A DNA stretch of 64,000 bases from Thermoanaerobaculum aquaticum (GCF_000687145.1 NZ_JMFG01000016.1:138-64137), one strand, 5' to 3'. Shown: positions 51,686 through 59,739, numbered from the stretch's first letter. A program made the numbers and translations. The notes: generated by a model from the letters alone, not told the origin.

Positions 51686-52030
51686 ATGGAAGAACACGGC
51701 AACGCAAGCGCAGTCCATGTGGTACCCATGAAGGTATTGGTGGCCGTGTGGCTTTCGCTGATGGTTTTAACCGTGATTACCGTGGCCGCCACCTGGGTGG
51801 ATTTGGGTTCTTTGAACCTGTGGCTGGCTCTGGCCATTGCCACGCTTAAGGCAAGCTTGGTGTTGCTTTACTTCATGCACATGCGCTATGACCATCCCTT
51901 TAACGCCATCGTGTTTATCGGTGCGCTTTTGTTCGTGATGCTCTTTGTGGTGCTGGCGCTGATGGACACCAGGGCCTACCAGCCGGAGCTCATTCCGGGC
52001 TATGCTCCGGGGATGGGGGTTAAGCCTTGA
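51686..52030 (+). CDS. Cytochrome c oxidase subunit IV (prokaryotic, CyoD/CtaF-like)
   Basis: A 114-residue protein with three helices. The motif LKASLVLLYFMHMRYD (about residues 52-67) is characteristic of small CyoD/COX4-like subunits, and HHxP-type ends are lacking. A His-rich N terminus (EEHGNASAVHVVPM) precedes helix 1. It assists oxidase assembly or stability. GGGGAG precedes ATG 51686. Confidence 0.9.
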   Translation: MEEHGNASAVHVVPMKVLVAVWLSLMVLTVITVAATWVDLGSLNLWLALAIATLKASLVLLYFMHMRYDHPFNAIVFIGALLFVMLFVVLALMDTRAYQPELIPGYAPGMGVKP

Positions 52031-52581
52031 ACGAAGAGAAAAGCTCAGCGGCTGGCCGGTTGGGCATGCGGCTTTTTTTGCTTTCGTTGAGCGTGCTTTT
52101 TACCGCCAGCATGGTGGGGATCTTGGTGGTACGCGCTAAAGCTGCCACCTGGCCACCGGAGGGAGCGCCGCCGCTGCCCGCGGGTTTGTGGTTGTCCACG
52201 GGGCTCATCCTTTTGAGCTCCTGGACGTTGAGCGCCGGTTCCAGGCGTTTTTCCCAGGGGGCGGGTAAGGTTGCGGCCAACTACCTGCTGGTGACCAACG
52301 TTTTGGCGCTGGTGTTTCTGGCCAACCAGGTGCTCAACTGGCAAGCGCTGTGGCCGGCGTTTGCCGCCCGCGCTACCGCCCTTTACGCTTTTAGCTTTTT
52401 CCTTTTGACGGTCCTTCACGCTCTGCACGTGCTTGGCGGGGTTGTGAGCTTGGCCGTGGTGACCGTCAAGGCCCGCCGCGCCCGTCTGACCCTCCAGGGG
52501 CTTTCCTACGCCGCCACCTACTGGCACTTTTTGACCGTGGTCTGGCTGGTTATCTTCGCCCTGCTGCAGGTTCTCTTTTAA
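52027..52581 (+). CDS. Second subunit-III-like protein of the oxidase operon
   Basis: A 184-residue protein with five hydrophobic segments, resembling a short heme-copper oxidase subunit III (AFSFFLLTVLHALHVLGGVVSL, AATYWHFLTVVWLVIFALLQVLF). It begins with TTG 52027, overlapping the previous stop (TTGA); ATG 52066 is an alternative. It is the last gene of the operon. Having both a full subunit III and a short III-like protein is uncommon; it may be an accessory subunit of the caa3 or of the supercomplex. Confidence 0.8.
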   Translation: MNEEKSSAAGRLGMRLFLLSLSVLFTASMVGILVVRAKAATWPPEGAPPLPAGLWLSTGLILLSSWTLSAGSRRFSQGAGKVAANYLLVTNVLALVFLANQVLNWQALWPAFAARATALYAFSFFLLTVLHALHVLGGVVSLAVVTVKARRARLTLQGLSYAATYWHFLTVVWLVIFALLQVLF

Positions 52582-52640
52582 GCTCTTCGCGCTTTTTCCC
52601 GCTCGTTCTTTCGAGAAAACCCCAGCCTTCCTCTCGCCTG

Positions 52641-52646
52641 TAGAAT
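52641..52646 (+). promoter_or_regulatory. Candidate -10 box for the pseudouridine synthase gene
   Basis: TAGAAT lies 27 nt before GTG 52674 in the short gap after the oxidase operon. No good -35 is visible. Confidence 0.35.
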
Positions 52647-52673
52647 GAGTCGGCGGGAAAGGCGGAAAGCGCA

Positions 52674-53342
52674 GTGGTGGTAAGCGTGCTGTTCGCAGAT
52701 GAACAGGTGGTGGTGGTGAACAAACCACCGGGGGTTTCGGTGGTGTTCGATCGCCACCGTCGGCAAGAGGCCAGCTTCTGGCAGGAGGTTTGGGAGCAAT
52801 TGGGTCCGGTTTTTGTGGTGCACCGCTTGGACCGTGACACCACCGGGACGTTGCTCTTTGCCCGTACCTCCGAAACGCAAAAAGTCCTGTCGCAGGCGTT
52901 TTCAAAGCATCGGGTGCGCAAGGTTTACCACGCTGTGGTGAGCGGGGTTCCGTCCTGGGAGCATATGACCGTGGAGCACCCTCTACGGGAAAACGGTGAC
53001 CGCCTCCACCGCACGGTGGTGGATTGGGAGCGGGGAAAGCCAGCCCGCACCGAGTTGCGGCTTCTCCGGGTTTTTTCGCCGGAAAAAGCCCTGGTGGAGG
53101 CCTGTCCGGTGACCGGCCGCCGCCACCAGATACGGGCCCATTTGGCGGCTTTGGGTTTGCCTCTTTTAGGCGACACGCTTTACGGCGGAAACCCCGCTGC
53201 CCCCCGCCCCCTGCTGCATGCCCGCCTTTTGGTTTTTCCCCACCCCTGGCATGGGCACTTTGTGGAGGTGGAGGCCCCGTATCCGGAGGATTGGGAAAGC
53301 CTTTTAAACCCGGCAACCGCAGGCGCTGCCACCCAGCAATAG
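52674..53342 (+). CDS. RluA-family pseudouridine synthase
   Basis: A 222-residue enzyme that isomerises uridine to pseudouridine in rRNA or tRNA. The catalytic aspartate is D53 in HRLDRDTTG; PVTGRRHQIRAHL near residue 148 is the RluA-family motif. There is no S4 domain, so it resembles RluA/TruC rather than RluC/D. The target is unknown. GTG 52674 is the first credible start; another GTG follows directly. Confidence 0.88.
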   Translation: MVVSVLFADEQVVVVNKPPGVSVVFDRHRRQEASFWQEVWEQLGPVFVVHRLDRDTTGTLLFARTSETQKVLSQAFSKHRVRKVYHAVVSGVPSWEHMTVEHPLRENGDRLHRTVVDWERGKPARTELRLLRVFSPEKALVEACPVTGRRHQIRAHLAALGLPLLGDTLYGGNPAAPRPLLHARLLVFPHPWHGHFVEVEAPYPEDWESLLNPATAGAATQQ

Positions 53343-53402
53343 CTGGAAACTCGAAGGAATCTGGATGAAGGCTCCGAGCCGGTGAGGCTTTTCGCGGACT
53401 GG

Positions 53403-54278
53403 CTAACGCGGCGCCAAAACGCTGAGGGCCCGGGGCAGCACCGACACCTCGATCCCGGGTGGGTCGCAGCGGAATGGGTTGCCATCCAGGTGCACATCGA
53501 GGGGTTGTTGGCAGGAAAGGCGCAAGCGCTGGAAGCGCAAAAAGTGGGATTTGGGCCAGCGGTGCAGGCTGCCCCGGAGAGCTGCGAGCAAACGGGGAAA
53601 GCGCCCCGCGATCCCCACACCTTCCACCAGACAAGCCTCCAGCTGGCCGTCGTCGGGCACCGCTCCGGGGGCGAGCCGGAAGCCGCCACCGGTGGTGGGT
53701 CCGTTGTGAATGGCCAGGATCGTCATGGCTCCGCGGTAGCGGAAGCCCTCACTTTCCAGCTCCACGGTGGGCGGTCGGTAACGGAAAAGCGTGTGCACGG
53801 CTGCCAAAAGGTAGGCCGTAAGGCCTCGCACCTTTTTGAGGCCGGCGGCTTTCACGTTGATGGCTCCCAACATCCCCATCCCCACGGCGTTGACCACCAC
53901 CCGGGAGCCCACCCGCATGAGGTCCACCTCCCGCAGCTGCGGCTGGTGCAGGGTGGCAATGGCGGCTTTGAGCTTGCGGGGGATTCCCAAAGTTCGCGCG
54001 GTGTCGTTGCCGGTGCCCAGGGGAAGAATACCCAAAACGCCGCCGCCCGCTTGATGCAGACCCTCCACCACCTCGCAAATGGTGCCGTCTCCTCCCACCG
54101 CCACCACCGCCTCGGTACCCTTGGCCACCGCTTCGGCGGCCAGCTCGGTGGCGTGGCCTGGGGCGCGGGTAAACGCCTGGGGGACCTTCAACCCAACGCT
54201 TTCCAACAAGCTACGCACCCGCGGCCACTGTTTGCCCAACCTGCCTCCTGCCGCCGCTGGGTTCACGATCAAAAGCAC
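53403..54278 (-). CDS. Diacylglycerol/lipid kinase (DagK-like)
   Basis: A 291-residue kinase of the DAGK/YegS/sphingosine-kinase superfamily. The ATP-binding motif is GGDGT at residues 62-66, preceded by LLIVNPAAAGG. It phosphorylates a lipid hydroxyl such as diacylglycerol or, given the sphingolipid genes in this window, possibly a sphingoid base. GTG 54278 has no ribosome site and a TAGAGT box 6 nt upstream. It is converging with rluA. Confidence 0.86.
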   Translation of the reverse strand: MLLIVNPAAAGGRLGKQWPRVRSLLESVGLKVPQAFTRAPGHATELAAEAVAKGTEAVVAVGGDGTICEVVEGLHQAGGGVLGILPLGTGNDTARTLGIPRKLKAAIATLHQPQLREVDLMRVGSRVVVNAVGMGMLGAINVKAAGLKKVRGLTAYLLAAVHTLFRYRPPTVELESEGFRYRGAMTILAIHNGPTTGGGFRLAPGAVPDDGQLEACLVEGVGIAGRFPRLLAALRGSLHRWPKSHFLRFQRLRLSCQQPLDVHLDGNPFRCDPPGIEVSVLPRALSVLAPR

Positions 54279-54284
54279 GGGGAA

Positions 54285-54290
54285 ACTCTA
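54285..54290 (-). promoter_or_regulatory. -10 box 6 nt before the lipid kinase start (leaderless type)
   Basis: On the minus strand TAGAGT is followed by six bases (ttcccc) and GTG 54278. Confidence 0.45.
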
Positions 54291-54325
54291 CCAGCTTTGC
54301 TGGTGGTTCTGTAGGCTTTTCCGTG

Positions 54326-54331
54326 TAGACT
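54326..54331 (+). promoter_or_regulatory. Candidate -10 box for the DUF1579 gene
   Basis: TAGACT lies 21 nt before ATG 54353, with GAGGAGG between. It is divergent from the lipid-kinase box at 54285-54290. Confidence 0.4.
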
Positions 54332-54352
54332 CGGCCCGAGGAGGATGACCAC

Positions 54353-54949
54353 ATGTCGCACGGAAGGGGAAAGATGATTGTGTCTTTGGCGCTAACGACT
54401 GCCGCCTTGAGCGTTTTTGCTGTGTCGGTGGTGGCCCAGTCTTCACAGCAGGAGATGATGGAAGCGTGGCTGAAGCTGGCTCGCCCCGGTGAGCAGCACA
54501 AGCTTTTGGAGCCGCTGGTGGGGACCTTTTCCGCGGAGGTGACCACCTGGGAGGCCCCTGGAGCCGCCCCGGTGAAGTCCACGGCTACCTCGGAAAACCG
54601 GTGGGTGCTGGGTGGGCGCTTTGTTTACCAGGTGGTTAAGGGAACTTTTGCCGGCGAACCGTTTGAAGGCATCGGCTATTTGGGCTACGACAACGCCAAA
54701 AAAACCTACGTGGGCGTGTGGATGGACTCTCTGGGGACCGGTTTTATGACCAGTGAGGGAACGGTGGACAGCACCGGCAAGCTTTTCACCTTTACGTCCG
54801 AGGTGGATGATCCCGTCAGTGGCAAAAAGCTCAAGTTCAGGGAAACGCTTCGGGTGTTGGAAGGCGGAAAGCTGGTTTCGGAGATGTTCCTCACCGGTCC
54901 CGACGGCAAGGAATTCAAGAACATGGAGATTCACTACACCCGCCGGTAA
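54353..54949 (+). CDS. Exported DUF1579 protein
   Basis: A 198-residue protein with a signal peptide (to VVAQ, residue 29) and a DUF1579 domain: GEQHKLLEPLVGTFSAEVTTW, then RWVLGGRFVYQVVKG and EGIGYLGYDNAKKTYVGVWMDS. Members are thought to form a lipocalin-like barrel; the function is unknown. GAGGAGG precedes ATG 54353. It converges on the SDR gene with a short hairpin between. Confidence 0.85.
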   Translation: MSHGRGKMIVSLALTTAALSVFAVSVVAQSSQQEMMEAWLKLARPGEQHKLLEPLVGTFSAEVTTWEAPGAAPVKSTATSENRWVLGGRFVYQVVKGTFAGEPFEGIGYLGYDNAKKTYVGVWMDSLGTGFMTSEGTVDSTGKLFTFTSEVDDPVSGKKLKFRETLRVLEGGKLVSEMFLTGPDGKEFKNMEIHYTRR

Positions 54950-54951
54950 AG

Positions 54952-54970
54952 TGCCGGCTGCTAGCCGGCA
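54952..54970. other. Hairpin between converging genes
   Basis: TGCCGGCT (54952-54959) and AGCCGGCA (54963-54970) form an 8-bp stem around a three-base loop. It overlaps the SDR stop codon. No U-run follows, so termination is uncertain. Confidence 0.35.
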
Positions 54971-55686
54971 AACAAGCGACGGCCGGCATCCACGGTGAGG
55001 ACCTCACCGGTGACCGTGGGGGCTTCAAACAGCAAGAAACGCACGGCCCGGGCGATTTCCTCGGGACTGCCCGCTTTTTTGAGCAGCGTGCGGGCGATAA
55101 GCCGTTCGCGTGTTTCCTGGTCGTAGCTTTCGGGAAAGGCGGCAATGCCCGGGGCCACGGCGTTCACCCGTACCTCCGGGGCCAGCTCCACCGCCAGCTG
55201 GCGGGTGGTTGCCACCAGGGCTGCCTTGGAAACGACGTAAGCGGTGAAGTTTTTCAAAGGCAAGAAAGCGTAAACGTCCGCGACGTTGACGATGGCGCCT
55301 TGGCCTCGACGCAAGGCATCGGCAAGGTCGCGGGAGAGAAAAAGGGGTGCCTCCAGGTTCACGGCCAGGGTTTGGCGGAAGCTCTCTACCGTGAGCTCTG
55401 CCAGCGGAGTGCGGGGAAACACCGCCGCGTTGTGGACCAGCGCCGAAAGGTGGGGGAAAAGCTCTTGCACCCGGGCTACCAGCTGCGCCCGAGCTTCGGG
55501 CTCTTCCAGCGGGCAACGCAGGGCAATAGCCTGGCCAGGGTGGGCTGCCTCCAGCGCCCTGGCTTCCGCTTCCGAGTGCCAGTAGGTAAAGGCCACGGTG
55601 GCCCCGTGGGCAATCAACTCCTGGACGATGGCCTTTCCCACGCGGCGGGCGCCACCGGTGACCAGGGCGGTGAGTGCTTTAGGCAC
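54961..55686 (-). CDS. SDR-family pteridine reductase-like protein (FolM-like)
   Basis: A 241-residue short-chain dehydrogenase. The cofactor motif TGGARRVGKAI (about residues 10-20) with two arginines is typical of pteridine reductases and FolM, which are NADPH-dependent. The catalytic Y-x3-K is in FTAYVVSKAAL. With folB and folK next door, reduction of dihydrofolate or dihydromonapterin is likely. I prefer GTG 55686, which has GGAGGA five to six bases upstream, over TTG 55710, deep in folK. The overlap with folK is 8 bp. Confidence 0.85.
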   Translation of the reverse strand: MPKALTALVTGGARRVGKAIVQELIAHGATVAFTYWHSEAEARALEAAHPGQAIALRCPLEEPEARAQLVARVQELFPHLSALVHNAAVFPRTPLAELTVESFRQTLAVNLEAPLFLSRDLADALRRGQGAIVNVADVYAFLPLKNFTAYVVSKAALVATTRQLAVELAPEVRVNAVAPGIAAFPESYDQETRERLIARTLLKKAGSPEEIARAVRFLLFEAPTVTGEVLTVDAGRRLFAG

Positions 55687-56173
55687 GGGCTTCCTCCGGA
55701 AGCGGCTCAATGCCTTCGGCCTTGAGGCTAGCTGCTAATTCGGCCAGTGGTTTTTTCAGTACTGGATGGAGCCATTGGGGAGCCACTTCGGCGGCGGGCA
55801 CCAGCACGAACGCCTCCCGGGAAAGTAGCGGGGAGGGGAGCTGCAACGAACCGAAGAGCCCTACTTCCTGGTTGTAAAGCAAGAGGTCCAGGTCCAGGGT
55901 GCGGGGGCCGCAGGGACGAGCGGGGTCCCGCACCCTTCCGTGCCGGGTTTCCAGGAGGGCCAGCTGGTGCTGCAGTTCCTCCACGGAAAGGGGGGTTTTC
56001 CCTTTGGCGGCTAAGTTCCAAAACGGAGGCTGATGGGGGTCTCCCACCGGCGCGGTGAGGTAGGTACGCGAAAAGACGCAATCCGCAAGAAGCTGCTGGA
56101 GCTCTGCCTTGGCCTGAGGGATGTGCCGTTCCGGCTCAATGTTGGAGCCCAAAAGCACCAGAACCGGTTTCAC
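55679..56173 (-). CDS. folK: 6-hydroxymethyl-7,8-dihydropterin pyrophosphokinase
   Basis: A 164-residue HPPK that transfers pyrophosphate from ATP to 6-hydroxymethyldihydropterin in folate synthesis. The start VLVLLGSNIEPERHI and the motifs ETRHGRVRDPARPCGPRTLDLDLLLY (residues about 85-110) are diagnostic. GTG 56173 overlaps the folB stop (GTGA). Confidence 0.95.
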   Translation of the reverse strand: MKPVLVLLGSNIEPERHIPQAKAELQQLLADCVFSRTYLTAPVGDPHQPPFWNLAAKGKTPLSVEELQHQLALLETRHGRVRDPARPCGPRTLDLDLLLYNQEVGLFGSLQLPSPLLSREAFVLVPAAEVAPQWLHPVLKKPLAELAASLKAEGIEPLPEEARA

Positions 56174-56553
56174 TGTGGCTTTTCCCTTTCCCGCCGAATG
56201 CGCACGCCCACCTCCTGGGCAAAGCGCACCGCCCCGGGCTTGGACACCGTGACGGTCACCGCCTGAACCCTGGGCTGCACCTCGAGGATCAACTTGGCTA
56301 CCGCCTCAGCGAGCGCTTCCACCAGGTAAAAACGGGAGTTCGTGACCAAATCCAACACGGCTTTGGCCACCGCGCGGTAGTCCACGGCTTTGGCCATATC
56401 GTCATCGGCGGCCGCTTCCCGAGTGGAGCAGTCCATGACGATGTCCAGGCAAACCTTTTGCTGAACCTCCCGCTCCCAGGGGTTGACGCCCACGATGCAG
56501 TAGGTTTCCAAGCGGTGGATGAAGACATGGTCCAAGGTGCCCTCCGTGGCCAT
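56170..56553 (-). CDS. folB: Dihydroneopterin aldolase (FolB/FolX family)
   Basis: A 127-residue tunnelling-fold enzyme that cleaves dihydroneopterin to hydroxymethyldihydropterin. HRLETYCIVGVNPWEREVQQ at the N terminus and VDYRAVAKAVLDLV in the middle are typical. The family also includes the epimerase FolX; the operon with folK favours FolB. It is the first gene of the minus-strand folB-folK-SDR unit. Confidence 0.9.
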   Translation of the reverse strand: MATEGTLDHVFIHRLETYCIVGVNPWEREVQQKVCLDIVMDCSTREAAADDDMAKAVDYRAVAKAVLDLVTNSRFYLVEALAEAVAKLILEVQPRVQAVTVTVSKPGAVRFAQEVGVRIRREREKPQ

Positions 56554-56575
56554 TTTACCGGCCGGCGGACGGGTT

Positions 56576-56581
56576 TACACT
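56576..56581 (+). promoter_or_regulatory. -10 box 6 nt before a small gene (leaderless type)
   Basis: TACACT is followed by six bases (cacgcc) and ATG 56588, in a 34-bp divergent gap with folB. Confidence 0.45.
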
Positions 56582-56587
56582 CACGCC

Positions 56588-56869
56588 ATGGCCTTATGGG
56601 TTTCGCTGGTGGCGCAGGTGGTGTTCTACGCCGGCGGCCGCGGTCATGAAAAACCGCGCTGGCTTATCTTTGGCCAAACGCGCTGGCCTCTGGAGGTGCT
56701 GCAGGAGGTGGAGGTGGGTGGCACCAGAGCGGACAGGCCCGTGGAGAGGTTTTGGCTGGTGCGTGCGGAGGCCGGTTTTTTCCGGGTGCGGGCCAGCGGC
56801 GAAAGGGTGATGGTGGAGCGGTGGGATGGTGAGGAGCCGCCCGCCAGCCTGGCCGATCTGTTAGCATGA
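56588..56869 (+). CDS. Hypothetical 93-residue protein
   Basis: It starts MALWVSLVAQVVFYAGGRGHEK and reads RWLIFGQTRWPLEVLQEVEVGG, then RFWLVRAEAGFFRVRASGERVMVERW: a small beta-rich protein without a recognised motif. It sits between divergent folB and the site-2 protease gene on the plus strand and is likely part of the latter's transcript (gap 7 bp). The family is not recognised; the coding call rests on the promoter-like box, codon bias and close spacing. Confidence 0.55.
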   Translation: MALWVSLVAQVVFYAGGRGHEKPRWLIFGQTRWPLEVLQEVEVGGTRADRPVERFWLVRAEAGFFRVRASGERVMVERWDGEEPPASLADLLA

Positions 56870-56876
56870 GCCCGTT

Positions 56877-57566
56877 ATGGAGACCTTTTTCCTGCGTTTG
56901 CCTGAAATCGTCATTCAGCTGGTGGCTTTAGGTTTTGCCATTGCCATCCACGAGTCCGCCCACGCCTGGACCGCCGATCGCCTGGGGGATCCCACCGGCC
57001 GCTGGCTGGGACGGGTGTCGCTAAACCCCTTGCGTCACGTGGATCCCATTGGCACCGTGATTTTCCCGTTGCTTTTGGCCATCATGGGGGCGCCGGTGCT
57101 GGGTTGGGCCAAACCCGTGCCTTACGTGCCCCGCAACCTCCGCAACCCTCGTCGGGACCCCATGCTGGTGGCGCTGGCAGGCCCTGCCTCCAACGTGCTT
57201 TTGGCCACCGGCGCGGTGCTGGTTTTGCTGGTGATCCGGGCGTTTGTCCCTGACTTCCGGCAGCTGCTGGTGGCGGTGGTGAACGCTGGGGCGCTGGGGG
57301 CTTCGGGAGTTCTGGCGCCGATCCTTTACCTGTTGTTTTCCCTGGCCATGATCAACACGGTTTTGGCGGTTTTTAACCTGATCCCCATTCCGCCGTTGGA
57401 TGGCTCCCACGTGTTGGAGTTCCTCCTCCCCCGGCGGTGGGCATGGCACTTTGTGCAGCTCCGCCAGTACGGCATGATTTTGCTGTTCGCGTTGCTGTGG
57501 ACAGGGTTTTTCAGCCTCATCCTAAGGCCGTTTATTCGGGTCCTGTCGTGGGTGCTGCTGCACTGA
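56877..57566 (+). CDS. Site-2 protease family zinc metallopeptidase (M50)
   Basis: A 229-residue intramembrane protease with six hydrophobic segments. The zinc site is H25-E26-x2-H29 (HESAH) with D175 in PLDGS as third ligand. This short form without PDZ domain is widespread in bacteria and its substrates are mostly unknown. A TAGCAT box lies 9 nt upstream, inside the previous gene's end. Its end overlaps scpA by 19 bp. Confidence 0.9.
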   Translation: METFFLRLPEIVIQLVALGFAIAIHESAHAWTADRLGDPTGRWLGRVSLNPLRHVDPIGTVIFPLLLAIMGAPVLGWAKPVPYVPRNLRNPRRDPMLVALAGPASNVLLATGAVLVLLVIRAFVPDFRQLLVAVVNAGALGASGVLAPILYLLFSLAMINTVLAVFNLIPIPPLDGSHVLEFLLPRRWAWHFVQLRQYGMILLFALLWTGFFSLILRPFIRVLSWVLLH

Positions 57567-58312
57567 CCGAACCCCAGGGTCCGGCGGTGGTGTTGCCGGT
57601 TTTCCAGGGTCCCCTGGACCTCCTCCTGTACCTGGTGCGGGAAAACCGGGTTTCCATTTGGGACATCCCGGTGGCCACCATTTGCGACCAGTACCAGGCT
57701 TGGCTGCGGGCCATGGAGGAGCTGGACCTGGCGGTAGCGGGGGAGTACCTGGTGTGCGCAGCCTGGCTTTTGGCCATCAAGTCGCGGATGCTGCTGCCCC
57801 GCCGGGAAAAGGGCGAGGAGGACCCGCGCGCCGAGCTGGTGGAAAGGCTTTTGGCCTACGAAAAGGTCAAGAGGCAGGCGGCGGAGCTTTCAGGCCTGCT
57901 TTCCCTTCGCGACGGCATTTGGCCGGTGCGGGTGAGCTACGGTGAGGCGGTAGCTGAAGCCGACGTGGCCGTGGAGGATGTGGATTTGGCAGCGCTAGGT
58001 CGGGCCATGCGGGACGTCTTAGAGCGGTTTCGCCGGGAACACCCTCCCGGCTTGGTGCTTGCCCCCTTGCGTCACACGGTTGAGGAGAAGATGAAGGAGC
58101 TTTTGACCTTCTTAACCGAACATCGCAGCTTTCCGCTTTTGAGCCACATGCTCACGCGGCCCGACCGCCTGGAGGCCGTAACCTGTTTTCTGGCAGCGCT
58201 GGAGCTGGTTTGGCTGAAGGCCGCCCGGGTCCACCAGCGCTTGCCGTTTGCTGAGATTTACCTCACCCCTACGGGACAGAGGCCCGCTCTTGAGGGTGTC
58301 GCCCATGCCTGA
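57548..58312 (+). CDS. scpA: Segregation and condensation protein A
   Basis: A 254-residue kleisin that links the SMC heads in the chromosome-condensing complex. The opening VFQGPLDLLLYLVRENRVSIWDIPVATI is diagnostic, as is the C-terminal winged helix with VKAARVHQRLPFAEIYL. GTG 57548 is chosen because it lies just before the conserved start and inside the protease end. It overlaps scpB by 8 bp. Confidence 0.93.
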   Translation: MGAAALTEPQGPAVVLPVFQGPLDLLLYLVRENRVSIWDIPVATICDQYQAWLRAMEELDLAVAGEYLVCAAWLLAIKSRMLLPRREKGEEDPRAELVERLLAYEKVKRQAAELSGLLSLRDGIWPVRVSYGEAVAEADVAVEDVDLAALGRAMRDVLERFRREHPPGLVLAPLRHTVEEKMKELLTFLTEHRSFPLLSHMLTRPDRLEAVTCFLAALELVWLKAARVHQRLPFAEIYLTPTGQRPALEGVAHA

Positions 58313-58853
58313 TCGCGAGCTTTTAGCTGCAGCGTGCGAGGCCATTTTGGCGGTGGCCGGGGAGCCGGTGAGCGAGGCTTCGCTGGTGAAGGCTTTGGGC
58401 CCCGAGGTTACCGAAGCTGAGGTGCGGGAGGCGCTTTCCCTGGTGCAGTCGCGCCACGAAGCGGCCACTTCCGGCATGAGGTTGGAAAAGGTGGCGGGGG
58501 GGTACCGTTTGGCCACCAAACCCGAGCTTGCGGAGTTTGTGGCTTCCTTTCTCGGCGTTCGCGCGCAAACCCGCCTCTCCCAGGCGGCGCTGGAGACCCT
58601 GGCCATCATTGCCTACCGTCAGCCGGTGACGCTTCCTGAGATTAACTTCTTGCGGGGTGTAAACTCTTCGGGGGTGGTGCGGACGCTTCTGGAGCGCAAG
58701 CTGATCCGGGTGGCCGGCCGCAAGCAGGTGGTGGGCACGCCGCTTCTCTACCGCACGACCAAGGAGTTTCTGGTGCTTTTGGGACTGCATAGCTTGTCGG
58801 AGCTCCCCTCTTTGGAGGAGCTGGGGGAAACGGAGGCACCCGTTGGCTCTTGA
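58305..58853 (+). CDS. scpB: Segregation and condensation protein B
   Basis: A 182-residue protein with two winged-helix domains, the partner of ScpA in the SMC complex. AACEAILAVAGEPVSEASLVKAL at the N terminus and ALETLAIIAYRQPVTLPEINFLRGVNS near residue 100 are diagnostic. ATG 58305 is in the scpA end. The stop overlaps the rluB start. Confidence 0.94.
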   Translation: MPDRELLAAACEAILAVAGEPVSEASLVKALGPEVTEAEVREALSLVQSRHEAATSGMRLEKVAGGYRLATKPELAEFVASFLGVRAQTRLSQAALETLAIIAYRQPVTLPEINFLRGVNSSGVVRTLLERKLIRVAGRKQVVGTPLLYRTTKEFLVLLGLHSLSELPSLEELGETEAPVGS

Positions 58854-59739
58854 ACGGGTTCAAAAGATTTTGGCCCGCGCCGGCCTGGCTTCCCGCCGGG
58901 AGGCGGAGGAGTGGATCCGCGAGGGCCGGGTGACCGTGAACGGCCAGGTGGTTTCGCTGGGCGCCAAAGCCGATCCTGAAAAGGACGCCATTAAGGTTGA
59001 TGGCAAAAGGGTCAAGCTCGACAGCCGCTTGCGCTACGTGCTGCTTTACAAACCCACCGGTGTGGTCACCACCAGCGAAGACCCCGAGGGGCGGACCACG
59101 GTTCTCGATTTGGTGAGGACCAAGGTGAGCGAGCGGGTGTTTCCGGTGGGAAGGCTGGATTACCACTCCGAGGGGCTGTTGCTGCTCACCAACGACGGGG
59201 AGCTGGCGTACCGCCTGGGCCACCCCCGCTATGGGATCCTCCGGGAGTACCTGGTAAAGGTGAAGGGCCTCCCTGACGAAAAGGACGTGGCCAAGCTGAA
59301 AAAGGGAACCGTGATCGAAGGGAAAAGGGTGGTTCCCAAAGAGGTGCAGCTGGTGCGGACGACACCCAAGCAGCTCAACTCCTGGTGGCGGGTGGTGGTG
59401 GGGGAGGGGAAAACCCACGAGGTGCGCGAGTTCTTTCTGCGGATTGGCCATCCGGTGCAGCGGCTGATCCGGGTAGGCATCGGACCCCTCCGCGACGAAA
59501 AGCTCAAAGCGGGCGCTTTCCGCGAGCTCGCCGCGGAGGAAGTGGAGGCGCTGTACAGGGCCGTGGGCTTAAAGCCGGCAAAGGAGGCGCGCCATGGGCG
59601 GACCACAGGTACCGGACTACATCAGAAGGCTGGCGGTGTACGTGCCGGGAAAACCTATCGAGGAAGTGCAGCGGGAGCTGGGCGTTCGGGACATCGTCAA
59701 GCTGGCCTCAAACGAAAACCCTCTGGGCACCTCGCCTAA
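58843..59739 (+). CDS. rluB: RluB/RsuA-family 23S rRNA pseudouridine synthase
   Basis: A 298-residue enzyme: S4 RNA-binding domain (1-55), catalytic domain with D106 in GRLDYHSEGLLLL, and a basic Gly/Arg/Lys-rich tail (from about 250). It probably makes a pseudouridine in helix 90 of 23S rRNA, the RluB site. TTG 58843 has GGAGG six bases upstream. The tail is encoded in the same DNA as the first 48 codons of hisC in another frame, a 146-bp overlap. scpA-scpB-rluB order is widely conserved. Confidence 0.88.
   Translation: MALERVQKILARAGLASRREAEEWIREGRVTVNGQVVSLGAKADPEKDAIKVDGKRVKLDSRLRYVLLYKPTGVVTTSEDPEGRTTVLDLVRTKVSERVFPVGRLDYHSEGLLLLTNDGELAYRLGHPRYGILREYLVKVKGLPDEKDVAKLKKGTVIEGKRVVPKEVQLVRTTPKQLNSWWRVVVGEGKTHEVREFFLRIGHPVQRLIRVGIGPLRDEKLKAGAFRELAAEEVEALYRAVGLKPAKEARHGRTTGTGLHQKAGGVRAGKTYRGSAAGAGRSGHRQAGLKRKPSGHLA

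Noticed and set aside
52045-53634. A 529-codon minus-strand frame across the oxidase end and rluA
   Set aside because: It is Pro-, Arg- and Gly-rich with no motif and covers two well-supported plus-strand genes.
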